Assembly (NCBI GenBank): GCA_028707085.1
Contig: JAQTUW010000014.1
Span: 1-64,000 of the forward strand
Reading direction: 5' to 3'
Length of the DNA stretch: 64,000 bases
Source: Methylococcales bacterium
GTDB taxonomy: Bacteria; Pseudomonadota; Gammaproteobacteria; Methylococcales; Methylomonadaceae
A model generated the notes under the pieces. The model worked only from the letters and a program-made list of their open reading frames with translations. It did no database searches and was not told the DNA's origin. Made by a program: the position numbers and the translations under genes. Shown piece by piece: positions 18,659 to 27,024 of the stretch (position 1 is the first letter of the stretch; each line of letters starts with the position of its first letter).

Positions 18659-19216
18659 TTGTCCGACAACAGTTATTTATTCCGCCGTCCGCCGCACTGG
18701 AAAAACCATGTGCTGGGCCAACAAAGTTGCCTGCCGGACGATCTGCAATCCTGGCTGGACGAATCCGGCTCGCTGACCAGACGCCTGCGCGGCCTTTACG
18801 GCAGGCAATTGCGGGTCAAATTACTGTTCAATTGCTGGAAACCGGCTTTCATCGACGAATGCCGGCTGCTGGATCAGCCCCCCGCCCGCTACCAGTTGCT
18901 GCGGGAAGTCCTGCTGCACGCCGGCGACAAGCCGCTGGTGCTGGCCCGCACCATCCTGCCCGCCCAGACCATTCGCATCGCCCGCCGCAACCTGTCCCAT
19001 CTGGGCAGCCGGCCGCTGGGAGAGGTTATTTTCGCCTATCCGGATCTGGAACGCCGCCGCCGGCAATTCAGCCTGGCCGAACCGGGCAACTGGTCTGGCC
19101 GGCCGGAAACCCGCCCCGCCCGGGAACAGGCGGTCTGGGGCAGACGCACGCTGTACGCCATCCACAAACAGCCCTTGCTGGTGGCCGAGTTTTTTCTGCC
19201 GGGTTTCGATGTCTGA
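18659..19216 (+). CDS. ubiC: Chorismate lyase
   Basis: UbiC converts chorismate to 4-hydroxybenzoate, the first step of ubiquinone synthesis. The only reasonable start is TTG at 18659, three bases after the recG stop; no ATG occurs in the N-terminal region. The 185-residue product has HWKNHVLGQQSCLPDDLQSW, LLREVLLHAG, PLVLARTILP, HLGSRPLGEVIF and LLVAEFFLPGF. Those segments hold the equivalents of the E. coli substrate residues (Arg76, Leu114, Glu155). A rare start next to the recG stop suggests low, coupled expression. Confidence 0.88.
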   Translation: MSDNSYLFRRPPHWKNHVLGQQSCLPDDLQSWLDESGSLTRRLRGLYGRQLRVKLLFNCWKPAFIDECRLLDQPPARYQLLREVLLHAGDKPLVLARTILPAQTIRIARRNLSHLGSRPLGEVIFAYPDLERRRRQFSLAEPGNWSGRPETRPAREQAVWGRRTLYAIHKQPLLVAEFFLPGFDV

Positions 19217-19262
19217 ACATGGCCGCCGAAACCTGTAGCCGACCCGACTTCCGGAATTAGCC

Positions 19263-20180
19263 ATGTTTATCCGCCAAATGCATTATCTGCTGGCCCTGGC
19301 CAAAACCGGACACTTCGGCCGGGCGGCGGAAATCAGCCATGTTTCCCAGCCGGCTTTGTCCACCGCCATCCAGCATCTCGAAGAAGAACTGGGCGTGACC
19401 ATCATTAAACGCGGCCAGCGCTTTCAAGGCTTTACCGAGGAAGGCGAAAGAGTGTTGCAATGGGCGCAGCTTCTGGCGCAAAACTGGGAAGGCATGCGCC
19501 AGGCCGCCTCGCAAAACAGCAACCAGCTCACCGGCATATTGAAAATGGGCGCCATCCCCACCACGCTGGCGGTGACGCCGCTGATAACCGGGCCTTGCCA
19601 GCGCAGCTATCCGGGCATGGCCGTGAAACTGGTTTCGCTTTGCGCCGAGGAACTGATCCGCCAGCTCGACAGCTTCGAACTGGATTTGGGCCTGACCTAT
19701 CTGGACGACCCCAGGCTAAAGGGCTTTAAAACCTTGCCGCTGTATTGCGAACGGCATGTGCTGCTGGCCCGCAATCCGCACCCCGGCCTGCTGAAAAACA
19801 GTCCGGGCTGGCGCGATGTGGCCGGTCTGCCGCTTTGTCTGCTGACCCAAAACATGCAAAACCGCCGGCTGATCGACGCCGCCTTCCGCGAAGCCGGCGT
19901 CACCCCCAACATCATGCTGGAGACCGATTCCATCTTTGCCTTGTACGCCCATGTGCGTAGCGCCGGCCTGTATAGCGTTGTGCCGCACAGCATGCTGATC
20001 CAGTTCGAAACCGCCCGGGAAGTGACCGCGATGCCCTTGAGTCCCGAACTTTCGCGGCAGGTGGGGCTGATAGTCCGCAACCGGGACTTGCCGCCGCCCA
20101 TTCTGGACGCCGCCTGGCAAATCGCGCTGCAACTGGATTTGCAGCCGCAGTTCGACTCGCTGATAGCCGCAAGCTATTAA
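19263..20180 (+). CDS. LysR-family transcriptional regulator
   Basis: The 305-residue protein has the LysR N-terminal helix-turn-helix (about 1-60, FGRAAEISHVSQPALSTAIQ) and a two-lobed effector domain (about 90-300). It lies 130 bp upstream of formate dehydrogenase on the same strand. LysR regulators near formate dehydrogenases are known in other bacteria (FdsR beside the fds genes), so control of the downstream gene is plausible but inferred. The effector is unknown. Most LysR genes are divergent from their target; this one is co-directional, and a site in the 20181-20310 gap would be the one to test. Confidence 0.85.
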   Translation: MFIRQMHYLLALAKTGHFGRAAEISHVSQPALSTAIQHLEEELGVTIIKRGQRFQGFTEEGERVLQWAQLLAQNWEGMRQAASQNSNQLTGILKMGAIPTTLAVTPLITGPCQRSYPGMAVKLVSLCAEELIRQLDSFELDLGLTYLDDPRLKGFKTLPLYCERHVLLARNPHPGLLKNSPGWRDVAGLPLCLLTQNMQNRRLIDAAFREAGVTPNIMLETDSIFALYAHVRSAGLYSVVPHSMLIQFETAREVTAMPLSPELSRQVGLIVRNRDLPPPILDAAWQIALQLDLQPQFDSLIAASY

Positions 20181-20310
20181 ACCATACCTTAAAACGATTG
20201 GACGATGTACCCCGCCGGGACTAACAATAGCTCACCCGGCCGGCGTCAATCCGGGCAAGTCCGCCCAGGCGGCCCTGCCCTTCATCTCATCCATACCAAG
20301 GTAAAATAAA

Positions 20311-21516
20311 ATGGCTAAAATTGTTTGCGTTCTTTATGACGACCCCATAGACGGTTATCCGCAATCCTACGCTCGCGACGGCATACCGGAAATCAAGGCG
20401 TATCCGGACGGACAAACCGCGCCCTCGCCCAAGGCCATCGATTTCAGGCCGGGCGAGTTGCTGGGCAGTGTTTCCGGCGAACTGGGCCTGCGGCAATATC
20501 TGGAAAGCCAGGGCCACACGCTGGTGGTCACCGCCGACAAGGACGGCGAAAACTCGCGACTGGACAGGGAATTGCACGATGCCGAAATCGTGATTTCCCA
20601 GCCTTTCTGGCCTGCCTACCTAACGGCGGAACGCATCGCCAGGGCCCCGAAATTGAAACTGGCGCTGACGGCGGGCATAGGCTCCGATCACGTCGATCTG
20701 CAGGCCGCCATCGACAGAAACATTACCGTGGCGGAAATCACCTACTGCAACAGCATCAGCGTCGCCGAGCATGTGGTGATGATGATACTGGGTCTGGTGC
20801 GCAATTACATACCGGCCTACCAGTGGGTGGTCAAGGGCGGCTGGAACATCGCCGATTGCGTGGCGTGTTCCTACGACCTGGAAGGCATGGCGGTCGGCAC
20901 CGTGGCGGCGGGCCGCATCGGCCTGGCGGTATTGCGCCGCCTGAAACCCTTTGATGTGAATCTGCATTATACCGACCGGCACCGTTTGCCGGAAGCGGTG
21001 GAAAAGGAACTGAATCTGACCTGGCACGCCAATATTGAATCGCTGGCCGAGGTTTGCGACGTGATCACCCTGAACTGTCCGTTACACCCGGAAACCGAGC
21101 ACATGATAGACGACGCCATGCTGGCGAAGATGAAGCGCGGCGCCTACCTCATCAATACTGCGCGAGGCAAGTTGTGCGACCGCGACGCTATCGTTCGCGC
21201 CCTGGAAAGCGGGCAACTGGCCGGTTATGCCGGCGATGTCTGGTTTCCGCAACCCGCGCCCGGCGACCACCCCTGGCGCAGCATGCCGCATCACGGCATG
21301 ACGCCGCATATCTCCGGCACCAGCCTGTCGGCCCAGACCCGTTACGCCGCCGGAGTGCGCGAGGTGCTGGAATGCTATTTCGAAGGCCGTCCGATCCGCA
21401 ACGAATATCTGGTCGTCGATGGCGGCAAGCTGGCGGGCGTCGGCGCTCATTCCTATAGCGCCGGCAACGCCACCGCCGGTTCGGAAGATGCTGCGCGATT
21501 CGGGAAAAACCGCTAG
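20311..21516 (+). CDS. fdh: NAD-dependent formate dehydrogenase
   Basis: This metal-free enzyme oxidises formate to CO2 with NAD+, the last step of methylotrophic energy metabolism. The 401-residue length equals that of the Pseudomonas sp. 101 type. Matching features are FDPxx-like SQPFWPAYLTAERI (formate side), ITYCNSISVAEHVVMM (catalytic Asn), GTVAAGRIGLAVLRRL (AxGxxG NAD fold), YTDRHRLP (Asp for NAD specificity), INTARGKLCDRDAI (catalytic Arg) and MTPHISGTSLSAQTRY (catalytic His). A purine stretch CAAGGTAAAATAAA precedes the ATG. A 15-bp-stem terminator follows. Confidence 0.95.
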   Translation: MAKIVCVLYDDPIDGYPQSYARDGIPEIKAYPDGQTAPSPKAIDFRPGELLGSVSGELGLRQYLESQGHTLVVTADKDGENSRLDRELHDAEIVISQPFWPAYLTAERIARAPKLKLALTAGIGSDHVDLQAAIDRNITVAEITYCNSISVAEHVVMMILGLVRNYIPAYQWVVKGGWNIADCVACSYDLEGMAVGTVAAGRIGLAVLRRLKPFDVNLHYTDRHRLPEAVEKELNLTWHANIESLAEVCDVITLNCPLHPETEHMIDDAMLAKMKRGAYLINTARGKLCDRDAIVRALESGQLAGYAGDVWFPQPAPGDHPWRSMPHHGMTPHISGTSLSAQTRYAAGVREVLECYFEGRPIRNEYLVVDGGKLAGVGAHSYSAGNATAGSEDAARFGKNR

Positions 21517-21534
21517 GCTTGCCTGAAACCTACT

Positions 21535-21568
21535 GAAGGGTTGCGGGCGACAACGCCCGCAACCCTTC
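21535..21568. terminator. Strong hairpin between convergent genes
   Basis: GAAGGGTTGCGGGCG (21535-21549), loop ACAA, CGCCCGCAACCCTTC (21554-21568): a perfect 15-bp stem. It lies between the convergent ends of formate dehydrogenase and the FMN-binding gene, so it probably stops transcription from both sides. The T-run is short on the plus strand. Confidence 0.75.
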
Positions 21569-21569
21569 T

Positions 21570-22226
21570 TCAGCCCTCGCCCTTCATCAGCAACGCCGCG
21601 TATTCTTCAGCGGTAATGGTTCCCCCCATTTCCTCGACGATCTGTTTCTGCCCCGCCGGCAACGCCTCCTGTAGCGCGTCGATGCGCTTCCATTGCGGCG
21701 GCGGCGCTTCGCAACCGGCTCCCGGCGCGTAGCGGGAAAATTCAAGCCGCTGGTGCGGGTGAATATAACGCGGACAATTGATGAAAATCTCGGTCACCGT
21801 GACCCGCACCACCCGCTCGGCCCCCGGAAAAGTTGCAAGCAGTTCGTCGTTTTCAGTCGTGGCCGCCACGCCATGCACCCGCAACCGGTGCGGATGCTCG
21901 AAATCGATGAACAGCATGCCGACCTTGTGGTTGGCGGTAATATTGCCCAGCGACAAAAACATGCCGTTGCCGTCATAGCTTGGAAAGGCGATGGTTTTGT
22001 CGTCCAGCACCCTGACGAAGCCCGGCCGCCCGCCCTTGTAGGAACAGGTGGGGTAGCCGCGGTGGTCTACCGTGGTCAGAAAAAACATGTCGCGGTTTTC
22101 GATGAAGTTTTTGTGCATTTCCGGGATTTCCGTCAATACGATAAGCTCACCGACCTTGTCCGCCAGTTGTACGGTATCGTAAGTCTGCTGCAAGGCCCGA
22201 TGCTGTTCGCCGTATATGTTGTCCAT
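21570..22226 (-). CDS. Pyridoxamine 5'-phosphate oxidase-like FMN-binding protein
   Basis: The 218-residue protein has a split-barrel flavin fold: FFLTTVDHRGYPTCSYKGG (strand pair with FMN contacts), VLDDKTIAFPSYDGN, MLFIDFEHPHRLRVHGVA and VTVTEIFINCPRYIHP. The INCPRYI motif is typical of the COG3576/PNPOx-like subgroup, whose reaction is mostly unknown. True pyridoxamine phosphate oxidase is shorter at the C-terminus and has a different signature. It is convergent with formate dehydrogenase and divergent from the AraC gene across 169 bp. Confidence 0.85.
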   Translation of the reverse strand: MDNIYGEQHRALQQTYDTVQLADKVGELIVLTEIPEMHKNFIENRDMFFLTTVDHRGYPTCSYKGGRPGFVRVLDDKTIAFPSYDGNGMFLSLGNITANHKVGMLFIDFEHPHRLRVHGVAATTENDELLATFPGAERVVRVTVTEIFINCPRYIHPHQRLEFSRYAPGAGCEAPPPQWKRIDALQEALPAGQKQIVEEMGGTITAEEYAALLMKGEG

Positions 22227-22395
22227 GATGATTCCCGGAAAGTCTTGATTTAGTTAATGACAGAGCGGCGGCTGCCGGCCTTTTTTGATCTAGCGGATTA
22301 TTTATTGTTTATCAGCCCATTCATCATTATCATGGCTGCCTGAACTACGCGGCCTTGGCGGCCGACACCCGAAACAACATCCGGAAGCTTAAACC

Positions 22396-23211
22396 ATGTC
22401 TGACATTCCAAGCTTGTATAAACGTGCTACGCAGGACAAGGCCCACTTCGACGCGCTATGGGACATCCATAACGGCAAAACATTTTTTACCGGGCCGCTA
22501 TACTACAATGCCCACCATCAGCACGGCGCGCCGGTGTTTCTGGCCGGCATCTACGGCAGCTTCCGGTTGCGCATGCAGGGCGGCGACTGGGTAGGTTGCC
22601 GCACGGCGGTGATTCCGGCCGGGGCGGTGCATGAACTGGAGATCGGCGGCGACCCGCTGACCGTGCTGTATATCGAACCCAACGTCGCCGGTATCCGCGC
22701 CCTGACTCCGCTTAGCCGCCATACCCGCGAGGTGAACGGGGCGCTGGTCGGCAGCGGCGGCGAACTGGCCTTCATGCGCGCGCTTTACGAAGACCGCTAT
22801 AACTCTGAATGGAGTGCGGAGCCGCTTGACGATTTGCTGGGATTTGGCAAACGCAGGTCGGGCGATGCGCAGACCGACCCGCGCATCGCCCGGGCAGTGG
22901 AGTTTCTGTTCGAACACGGCGACGATCTTAGCCCGGTCGCAGTGCTGGCGGAAAGCGTCGGCCTCTCCGCCTCGCGGTTTCAACACCTGTTCAGCGAACA
23001 GATCGGCGTGCCTTTCCGCCGTTACCGGAGCTGGAACCGGATGCGGCTGGCCATCCGCGAAATCATCAAGGGCCACAACTTTACCGACGCCGCGCATCTG
23101 GCGGGTTTTTCGGACTCCGCGCATTTTAGCCACGACTACCGTAAAACCTTCGGCGCCGCGCCCACCATAAGCCTGAAAAAACTGGCCCGCCTGCAACCCC
23201 AGGAATCATGA
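22396..23211 (+). CDS. AraC-family transcriptional regulator
   Basis: The 271-residue protein has an N-terminal cupin-type sensor (about 20-110, HHQHGAPVFLAGIYGSFRLR and VIPAGAVHELEIGG) and a C-terminal pair of helix-turn-helix motifs (about 165-265, LAESVGLSASRFQHLFSEQI and DAAHLAGFSDSAHFSHDYRK). This is the standard AraC layout. The stop overlaps the start of the next gene by four bases, so it is co-translated with a membrane protein. The effector is not evident. Confidence 0.88.
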   Translation: MSDIPSLYKRATQDKAHFDALWDIHNGKTFFTGPLYYNAHHQHGAPVFLAGIYGSFRLRMQGGDWVGCRTAVIPAGAVHELEIGGDPLTVLYIEPNVAGIRALTPLSRHTREVNGALVGSGGELAFMRALYEDRYNSEWSAEPLDDLLGFGKRRSGDAQTDPRIARAVEFLFEHGDDLSPVAVLAESVGLSASRFQHLFSEQIGVPFRRYRSWNRMRLAIREIIKGHNFTDAAHLAGFSDSAHFSHDYRKTFGAAPTISLKKLARLQPQES

Positions 23212-23717
23212 CCGCCTTTATCCTCTGCAATCTGCTGCTGGCCATTCTGGAACTGAGCAAAAACCCTTATCTGCCCTGGCTGACCGGCGATGCCGCGCTG
23301 GGCGTCGGCCTGACGGTCATGGCCCTCAGCCTGCTGCTGGGCTATCTGAAAAAACTGCCCACCCAGGTCTGGCACGACGGCTTTATCACCGCCACGCTTC
23401 TGGTCTGGTACGCGAGCTGGAAACCGTTATTCGAAGCCGACGCGCCGATGTTTATTTTCTACCCGCTGTATTTCAGCCTGATCACAGCTGTCGTCACCCT
23501 GTCGCTGATCAATAAAAGCGCCTATTTCGATCAGGAATCCATCCAGCATTTGCGGTACATGAACAAGCTGACCCGCTTCGACTTTAGCGTCAACATCGTC
23601 TTCGTGCTGGTCAGCCTGCTGATCACCCGCCATTACGCCCTGTATCCGATGGCGGTCACCTTTTATGTGATGCGCCATACCATCGTAATCTGCCTGGAAA
23701 AGATAGACGGCCGCTAA
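23208..23717 (+). CDS. Small integral membrane protein
   Basis: The 169-residue protein has about five hydrophobic helices: 1-18, 27-47, 62-80, 85-106 and 128-160. No family is recognised. It is translationally coupled to the AraC regulator (ATGA overlap), which hints that the two act together, perhaps as a sensor and its membrane target, but that is inference. It ends 13 bp before the convergent SDR gene. Confidence 0.65.
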   Translation: MTAFILCNLLLAILELSKNPYLPWLTGDAALGVGLTVMALSLLLGYLKKLPTQVWHDGFITATLLVWYASWKPLFEADAPMFIFYPLYFSLITAVVTLSLINKSAYFDQESIQHLRYMNKLTRFDFSVNIVFVLVSLLITRHYALYPMAVTFYVMRHTIVICLEKIDGR

Positions 23718-23729
23718 ACCGCCCCGCCT

Positions 23730-24428
23730 TCACCAGGGCGCGGGCTTGCCGTCGTAACGGATAAAACTGCCGGTCTGTTCCAGGCTGAAATCCGCCATCA
23801 CCCGCCGCATGCCGCCGATGCTTTCTTCCACCTCTATCAGCGCATTCCTGCCGCCCATATCGGTTTTGACCCAGCCAGGATGCAGCATCAGCACCGCGAC
23901 GCCGCGATCGCGCAAATCAAAGGACAGGGTTTTCATCGCCGCATTCAGCCCCGCCTTGCTGGAACGGTACAGCAGGCTGCCGCCGCTGGTGTTATCGGCC
24001 AGACTGCCCATCAGGCTGCTGACGGACGCAATCAGCCTGCTCTGGCCACGCTCGACATGCGGCAGAAACGCCTCCGCCATTTTGACTGGGGCGAGCGTAT
24101 TGATCTGCAATGTCGAAGCCCAGGCCGCATAATCCAGATTACCGAAGCCCCTGCCCGCCGTATCGCCGAACACCCCGGCATTATTCAGCAGCACGTCTAT
24201 CGGCTCGTCGGCCAGTTGCTCGGCCAGGCTGTCGATCTGCGCAAAATCCGCCACATCCAGCGCGTGGATGCTGAGGTCGGGATATTGCCCGGCCAGCGCC
24301 AGCAGGCCGGCTGCGCCCGCCGGCGAGCGGCAGGCGGCAATCACCCGCCAGCCATCCGTCGCATACTGACGGCAAAATTCAAGCCCCAGGCCGCGATTGG
24401 CCCCGGTAATCAGAATGGTTTTTTGCAT
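23730..24428 (-). CDS. Short-chain dehydrogenase/reductase
   Basis: The 232-residue enzyme has TGANRGLGLEF (NAD(P) Rossmann motif TGxxxGxG), LNNAGVFGD (NNAG motif), a serine in ASVSSLMGS and the catalytic YRSSKAGLN (YxxxK). LHPGWVKTDMGG is the typical post-active-site loop of the carbonyl-reductase-like SDRs (COG1028 group). I set the start at ATG 24428 because MQKTILITGANRG is the conserved beginning and AGGAGG sits 8 bases upstream; the frame is open to 24512. Substrate is unknown. Confidence 0.9.
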   Translation of the reverse strand: MQKTILITGANRGLGLEFCRQYATDGWRVIAACRSPAGAAGLLALAGQYPDLSIHALDVADFAQIDSLAEQLADEPIDVLLNNAGVFGDTAGRGFGNLDYAAWASTLQINTLAPVKMAEAFLPHVERGQSRLIASVSSLMGSLADNTSGGSLLYRSSKAGLNAAMKTLSFDLRDRGVAVLMLHPGWVKTDMGGRNALIEVEESIGGMRRVMADFSLEQTGSFIRYDGKPAPW

Positions 24429-24577
24429 GGCGATCCTCCTGAATGGAAACATGAAAATATAAACGGCAATTATTTTTAGGTTGGGCGCTGCCCTGCTGCT
24501 GCATCGCCGCACCGGACAGACATGCTACACGCCCGGCAAGAAACCGCAAGGTATTGCCGAGAATATCCTGCCGGACA

Positions 24578-24606
24578 TTGCAAATATGCTTTATATCGTT
24601 TATGAT
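24578..24606 (+). promoter_or_regulatory. Sigma-70-type promoter for tRNA-Ser
   Basis: TTGCAA at 24578-24583, a 17-bp spacer and TATGAT at 24601-24606 make a good housekeeping promoter. Transcription would begin near 24612, giving a leader of about 32 bases before the tRNA. Confidence 0.6.
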
Positions 24607-24643
24607 TTCCGCTCTTCAGCTCAGAGCTGACAGTCGAAATAAT

Positions 24644-24731
24644 GGAGAGATGGCCGAGCGGTCGAAGGCGCACGCCTGGAAAGTGTGTATACGGCAACGT
24701 ATCAAGGGTTCGAATCCCTTTCTCTCCGCCA
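24644..24731 (+). tRNA. serX: tRNA-Ser (anticodon GGA)
   Basis: An 88-base serine tRNA with acceptor stem GGAGAGA/TCTCTCC, discriminator G and encoded CCA (24729-24731). The anticodon stem-loop is CACGC-CTGGAAA-GTGTG with anticodon GGA, reading UCC and UCU. A long variable arm (TATACGGCAACGTAT region) and the T-loop GGGTTCGAATCCC confirm serine class. The downstream integrase remnant suggests it served as an integration target. Confidence 0.95.
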
Positions 24732-24790
24732 TTATTCAAAAACCTTATATTCCTTTAGCTTTAACAACTTAAAGATATGGGCGTTTTTAA

Positions 24791-25022
24791 TTATCCCCCC
24801 CAAGCCGCCACCGGCGCACTAAATAATTTCGTAGCAACATCAGGATACGCTTCCGGAATTTGAAGGGCATCGCTCAGCGCGCCCAGTTTGGTTTCGCGTT
24901 ATAATCCGCTACCAACACATAGGGCTATCCTGGCGAATATCTTTGCTCGCATCATCGGGCGAACTCTCATCGCTGATTAAACATCATGTTTGCTACGTTC
25001 AACCGGATGAGACGGCTCGTGT
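24791..25022 (-). pseudogene. Decayed coding remnant
   Basis: Reading leftward in interrupted frames gives DESSPDDASKDIRQDSPMCW, then VLVADYNAKPNWAR, then ALSDALQIPEAYPDV and ATKLFSAPVAAWGG before a stop at 24793. The pieces read like one protein broken by frameshifts. I do not recognise the family. It lies between the tRNA and the vapC remnant and is probably cargo of the lost integrated element. Confidence 0.35.
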
Positions 25023-25140
25023 TCAACACCCACAATAAATCTGGTTTTCAGGATTGCGAAACGATGCTATAGCTTTTTCGCTCAGTTCCGGCTCATCGGT
25101 CGTTAACCATAAAAATGCACAGATCCAGAAGAAGTTGCAT
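25023..25140 (-). pseudogene. PIN-domain toxin (VapC-like), frameshifted and truncated
   Basis: An ATG abuts the antitoxin stop (25138-25140) and opens MQLLLD, the start of PIN-domain RNases. After the aspartate the frame must shift to read CAFLWLTTDEPELSEKAIAS and FRNPENQIY, the usual next part of VapC; the DNA lacks about two bases there. The frame ends at a TGA after IYCGC, so the rest of the toxin, including later acidic residues, is missing. The toxin is therefore dead as read, unless the sequence has an error. Confidence 0.7.
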
Positions 25141-25368
25141 TTAACGGCCTTCAAAAGCATCCAGTAAATCTGCTGGCAATGGCTCAAAAAATGAGGCAGG
25201 TACCTGGAAACCACCTTTAGCCAAGCCAATAGGGCGCTCTGATTTTATGGGTGCTGCCGTGGAATCCTGTTTCAGGCCAAGTCGGAAGTAATGAATCAAA
25301 TCATAAATTTCCGGAAGTCTATCTTCAGGTATCAGTTTTATTTCTTCAATCAGTTGGTCTTGAATCAT
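25141..25368 (-). CDS. VapB-like antitoxin of a PIN toxin
   Basis: The 75-residue protein begins MIQDQLIEEIKLIPEDRLPE at ATG 25368; the frame is open to 25425 but the preceding residues are not conserved in style. EIYDLIHYFRLGL and GLAKGGFQVPASFFEPLPADLLDAFEG match the DUF2281-type antitoxins found with PIN toxins: the C-terminal proline-rich LPADLLxxFEG tail binds the toxin. It seems intact while its toxin is broken, so it may remain only as an orphan antitoxin. Confidence 0.75.
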   Translation of the reverse strand: MIQDQLIEEIKLIPEDRLPEIYDLIHYFRLGLKQDSTAAPIKSERPIGLAKGGFQVPASFFEPLPADLLDAFEGR

Positions 25369-25387
25369 GGTTGATAATCCTGCTGTA

Positions 25388-25630
25388 TTATTGAGAGCTG
25401 GAATAATATTTGATAACCATTTCATTATGCTGAAGAAAATAACTGCCAGCCGTCATAAGCTGAGCGCGTTTTTCCATTAAATCGCGACGCCGATAATCTG
25501 CTTCAGCCTGATTTTTGATGGTATGAGCCAGCGCCATTTCAACCACCTCGCTTGGGTAGTTGGTGGTTTCCGCCGCCCAATCACGAAAGCTGGAGCAGAA
25601 ACCGTGGACTGTTAGGTCATTCTCGCCCAT
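25388..25630 (-). pseudogene. Tyrosine integrase C-terminal fragment (P4 type)
   Basis: An 80-codon frame carries LTVHGFCSSFRDWAAETTNY and EVVEMALAHTIKNQAEADYR, the catalytic C-terminus of P4-type integrases (HGFRxxFxxWA ... ALAH). The usual arginine in HGFR is a cysteine here (HGFC), which would disable it. The N-terminal arm and most of the catalytic domain are missing. It lies 660 bp from tRNA-Ser, a favoured target for such integrases. Confidence 0.8.
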
Positions 25631-25668
25631 ACGTTAGAATTGTAAATTCCAAAAATCGCCTTGCGCCG

Positions 25669-26082
25669 CTACTTTGTACAAGGCGAATAACGGCCGAACA
25701 CCCCATGGCCTGCCTGGCCGATCACCCCGAGATGGGTGATTTTGAAACCGTCCGGGTATTTCAGGCCGTAACCGAACAGGCGGTCGATGCCGATATGCAC
25801 AAACCATATTAAGGAAAGGCTGATCAGCAGGTCGTTGTCTGCGGCCAGGGCGGCGACAGCCAGCACGCAGGGCAGGATTTTAGCGTGCGTGACATTGTAG
25901 GCGACCGCGCCAATTCGGGCATTGACAAGGTAGCCAAGCAACGCCAGATCAGGCAGCAGGACGGTTGACCAAAACAGCCCCCAGCCGAAGCCGTAATGCC
26001 AATACACGGCCAGCGCCAGACCAAATACGGCCAAGCCTTCCAGTCTTAACAGCAGGTTCGGTTTTTCAAATAGGCATAGCAT
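25669..26082 (-). CDS. DUF4260 family membrane protein
   Basis: The 137-residue protein is hydrophobic with about four helices. LLRLEGLAVFGLALAVYW, LLPDLALLGYLVNARIGA, AYNVTHAKILP and FVHIGIDRLFGYGLKYPDGF match DUF4260 throughout. HIGxDRxxGYGLKYP is the hallmark. The function is unknown. It sits outside the element remnant and reads leftward like the block that precedes it. Confidence 0.85.
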   Translation of the reverse strand: MLCLFEKPNLLLRLEGLAVFGLALAVYWHYGFGWGLFWSTVLLPDLALLGYLVNARIGAVAYNVTHAKILPCVLAVAALAADNDLLISLSLIWFVHIGIDRLFGYGLKYPDGFKITHLGVIGQAGHGVFGRYSPCTK

Positions 26083-26184
26083 GGGAATATCTCCTGATTG
26101 ATAATGCGCTTATTTTGCATTGGACCCCCGCCGCCAGACAAACTTGATTCGGGCAATTTCCGCCTTGCATCGGGGCGGATGGCT

Positions 26185-27024
26185 TTAACGCAGCTTGAGT
26201 TTCAAGAGGTGGACGCGGCGGGTGTCGCCGCGAAGCACTTCGAAGCTGAAGCCGTCCAGCTCCAGTTTTTCGCCTTTTTTTGGGAAATGCTCCAGGCGCT
26301 GAACGACCAGACCGCCTATGGTGTCGCAGTCGTCGTCTTCCAGGCTGGCGGAGAAGTATTCGTTGAATTCTTCTATGGGCGTCAGGGCGTTGATGATGTA
26401 TTCGCGTTCGCTACGTTGCAGGATGTATTCCTGATTTTCGTCTTCGTCGTGTTCGTCTTCGATTTTGCCGACGATCTGCTCCAGCACGTCTTCGATGGTC
26501 ACCAGGCCGGCGGCGTTGCCGTATTCGTCAACCACGATGGCCATGTGGTTGCGTTCGGTGCGAAATTCCTTCAACAGCACGTTGAGGCGCTTGCTTTCCG
26601 GCACCACATAGGCCGGGCGCATGATGGCCTCGACCTTGAGATTTTTTTCGTGCAGGGCGTGGGCCAGCAGGTCTTTCGCCAGCAGGATGCCGACTACCTT
26701 GCTGCGGTCTTCCTCGATGACCGGGAAACGGGAGTGGGCGAATTCGACGACTAATGGAAAAATGGTTTCCAGCTCGGCGTCGCGGGGCACGACCACCATT
26801 TGCGAGCGGGGGATCATGATGTCCCTGACCCGCATTTCCGAAACCTGCATCACCCCTTCCATCATGTTCAGGGCGTCGGTGTCGAGCAGGTGTTTTTGTT
26901 GCGAGTCTCTAAGTATTTCCAGCAGATCCTGATGGTCTTGCGGCTCCCCGGTCAGAAAAAAGCTGATGCGCTCCAGCAGGCTTCTCTGATGGGGCTGACT
27001 ACTCGAAGGGCTACCATCGCTCAT
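26185..27024 (-). CDS. corC: CorC/HlyC-type CBS protein (magnesium/cobalt efflux)
   Basis: The 279-residue soluble protein has two CBS motifs (about 70-190, [17 protein letters not shown] and [20 protein letters not shown]) and a C-terminal CorC_HlyC (transporter-associated) domain (about 205-279). It lacks the DUF21 membrane domain. Escherichia coli YbeX/CorC is similar and linked to magnesium/cobalt efflux and to ribosome maturation. Its start overlaps the ybeY stop by four bases, in the conserved miaB-phoH-ybeY-corC order. Confidence 0.9.
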   Translation of the reverse strand: MSDGSPSSSQPHQRSLLERISFFLTGEPQDHQDLLEILRDSQQKHLLDTDALNMMEGVMQVSEMRVRDIMIPRSQMVVVPRDAELETIFPLVVEFAHSRFPVIEEDRSKVVGILLAKDLLAHALHEKNLKVEAIMRPAYVVPESKRLNVLLKEFRTERNHMAIVVDEYGNAAGLVTIEDVLEQIVGKIEDEHDEDENQEYILQRSEREYIINALTPIEEFNEYFSASLEDDDCDTIGGLVVQRLEHFPKKGEKLELDGFSFEVLRGDTRRVHLLKLKLR

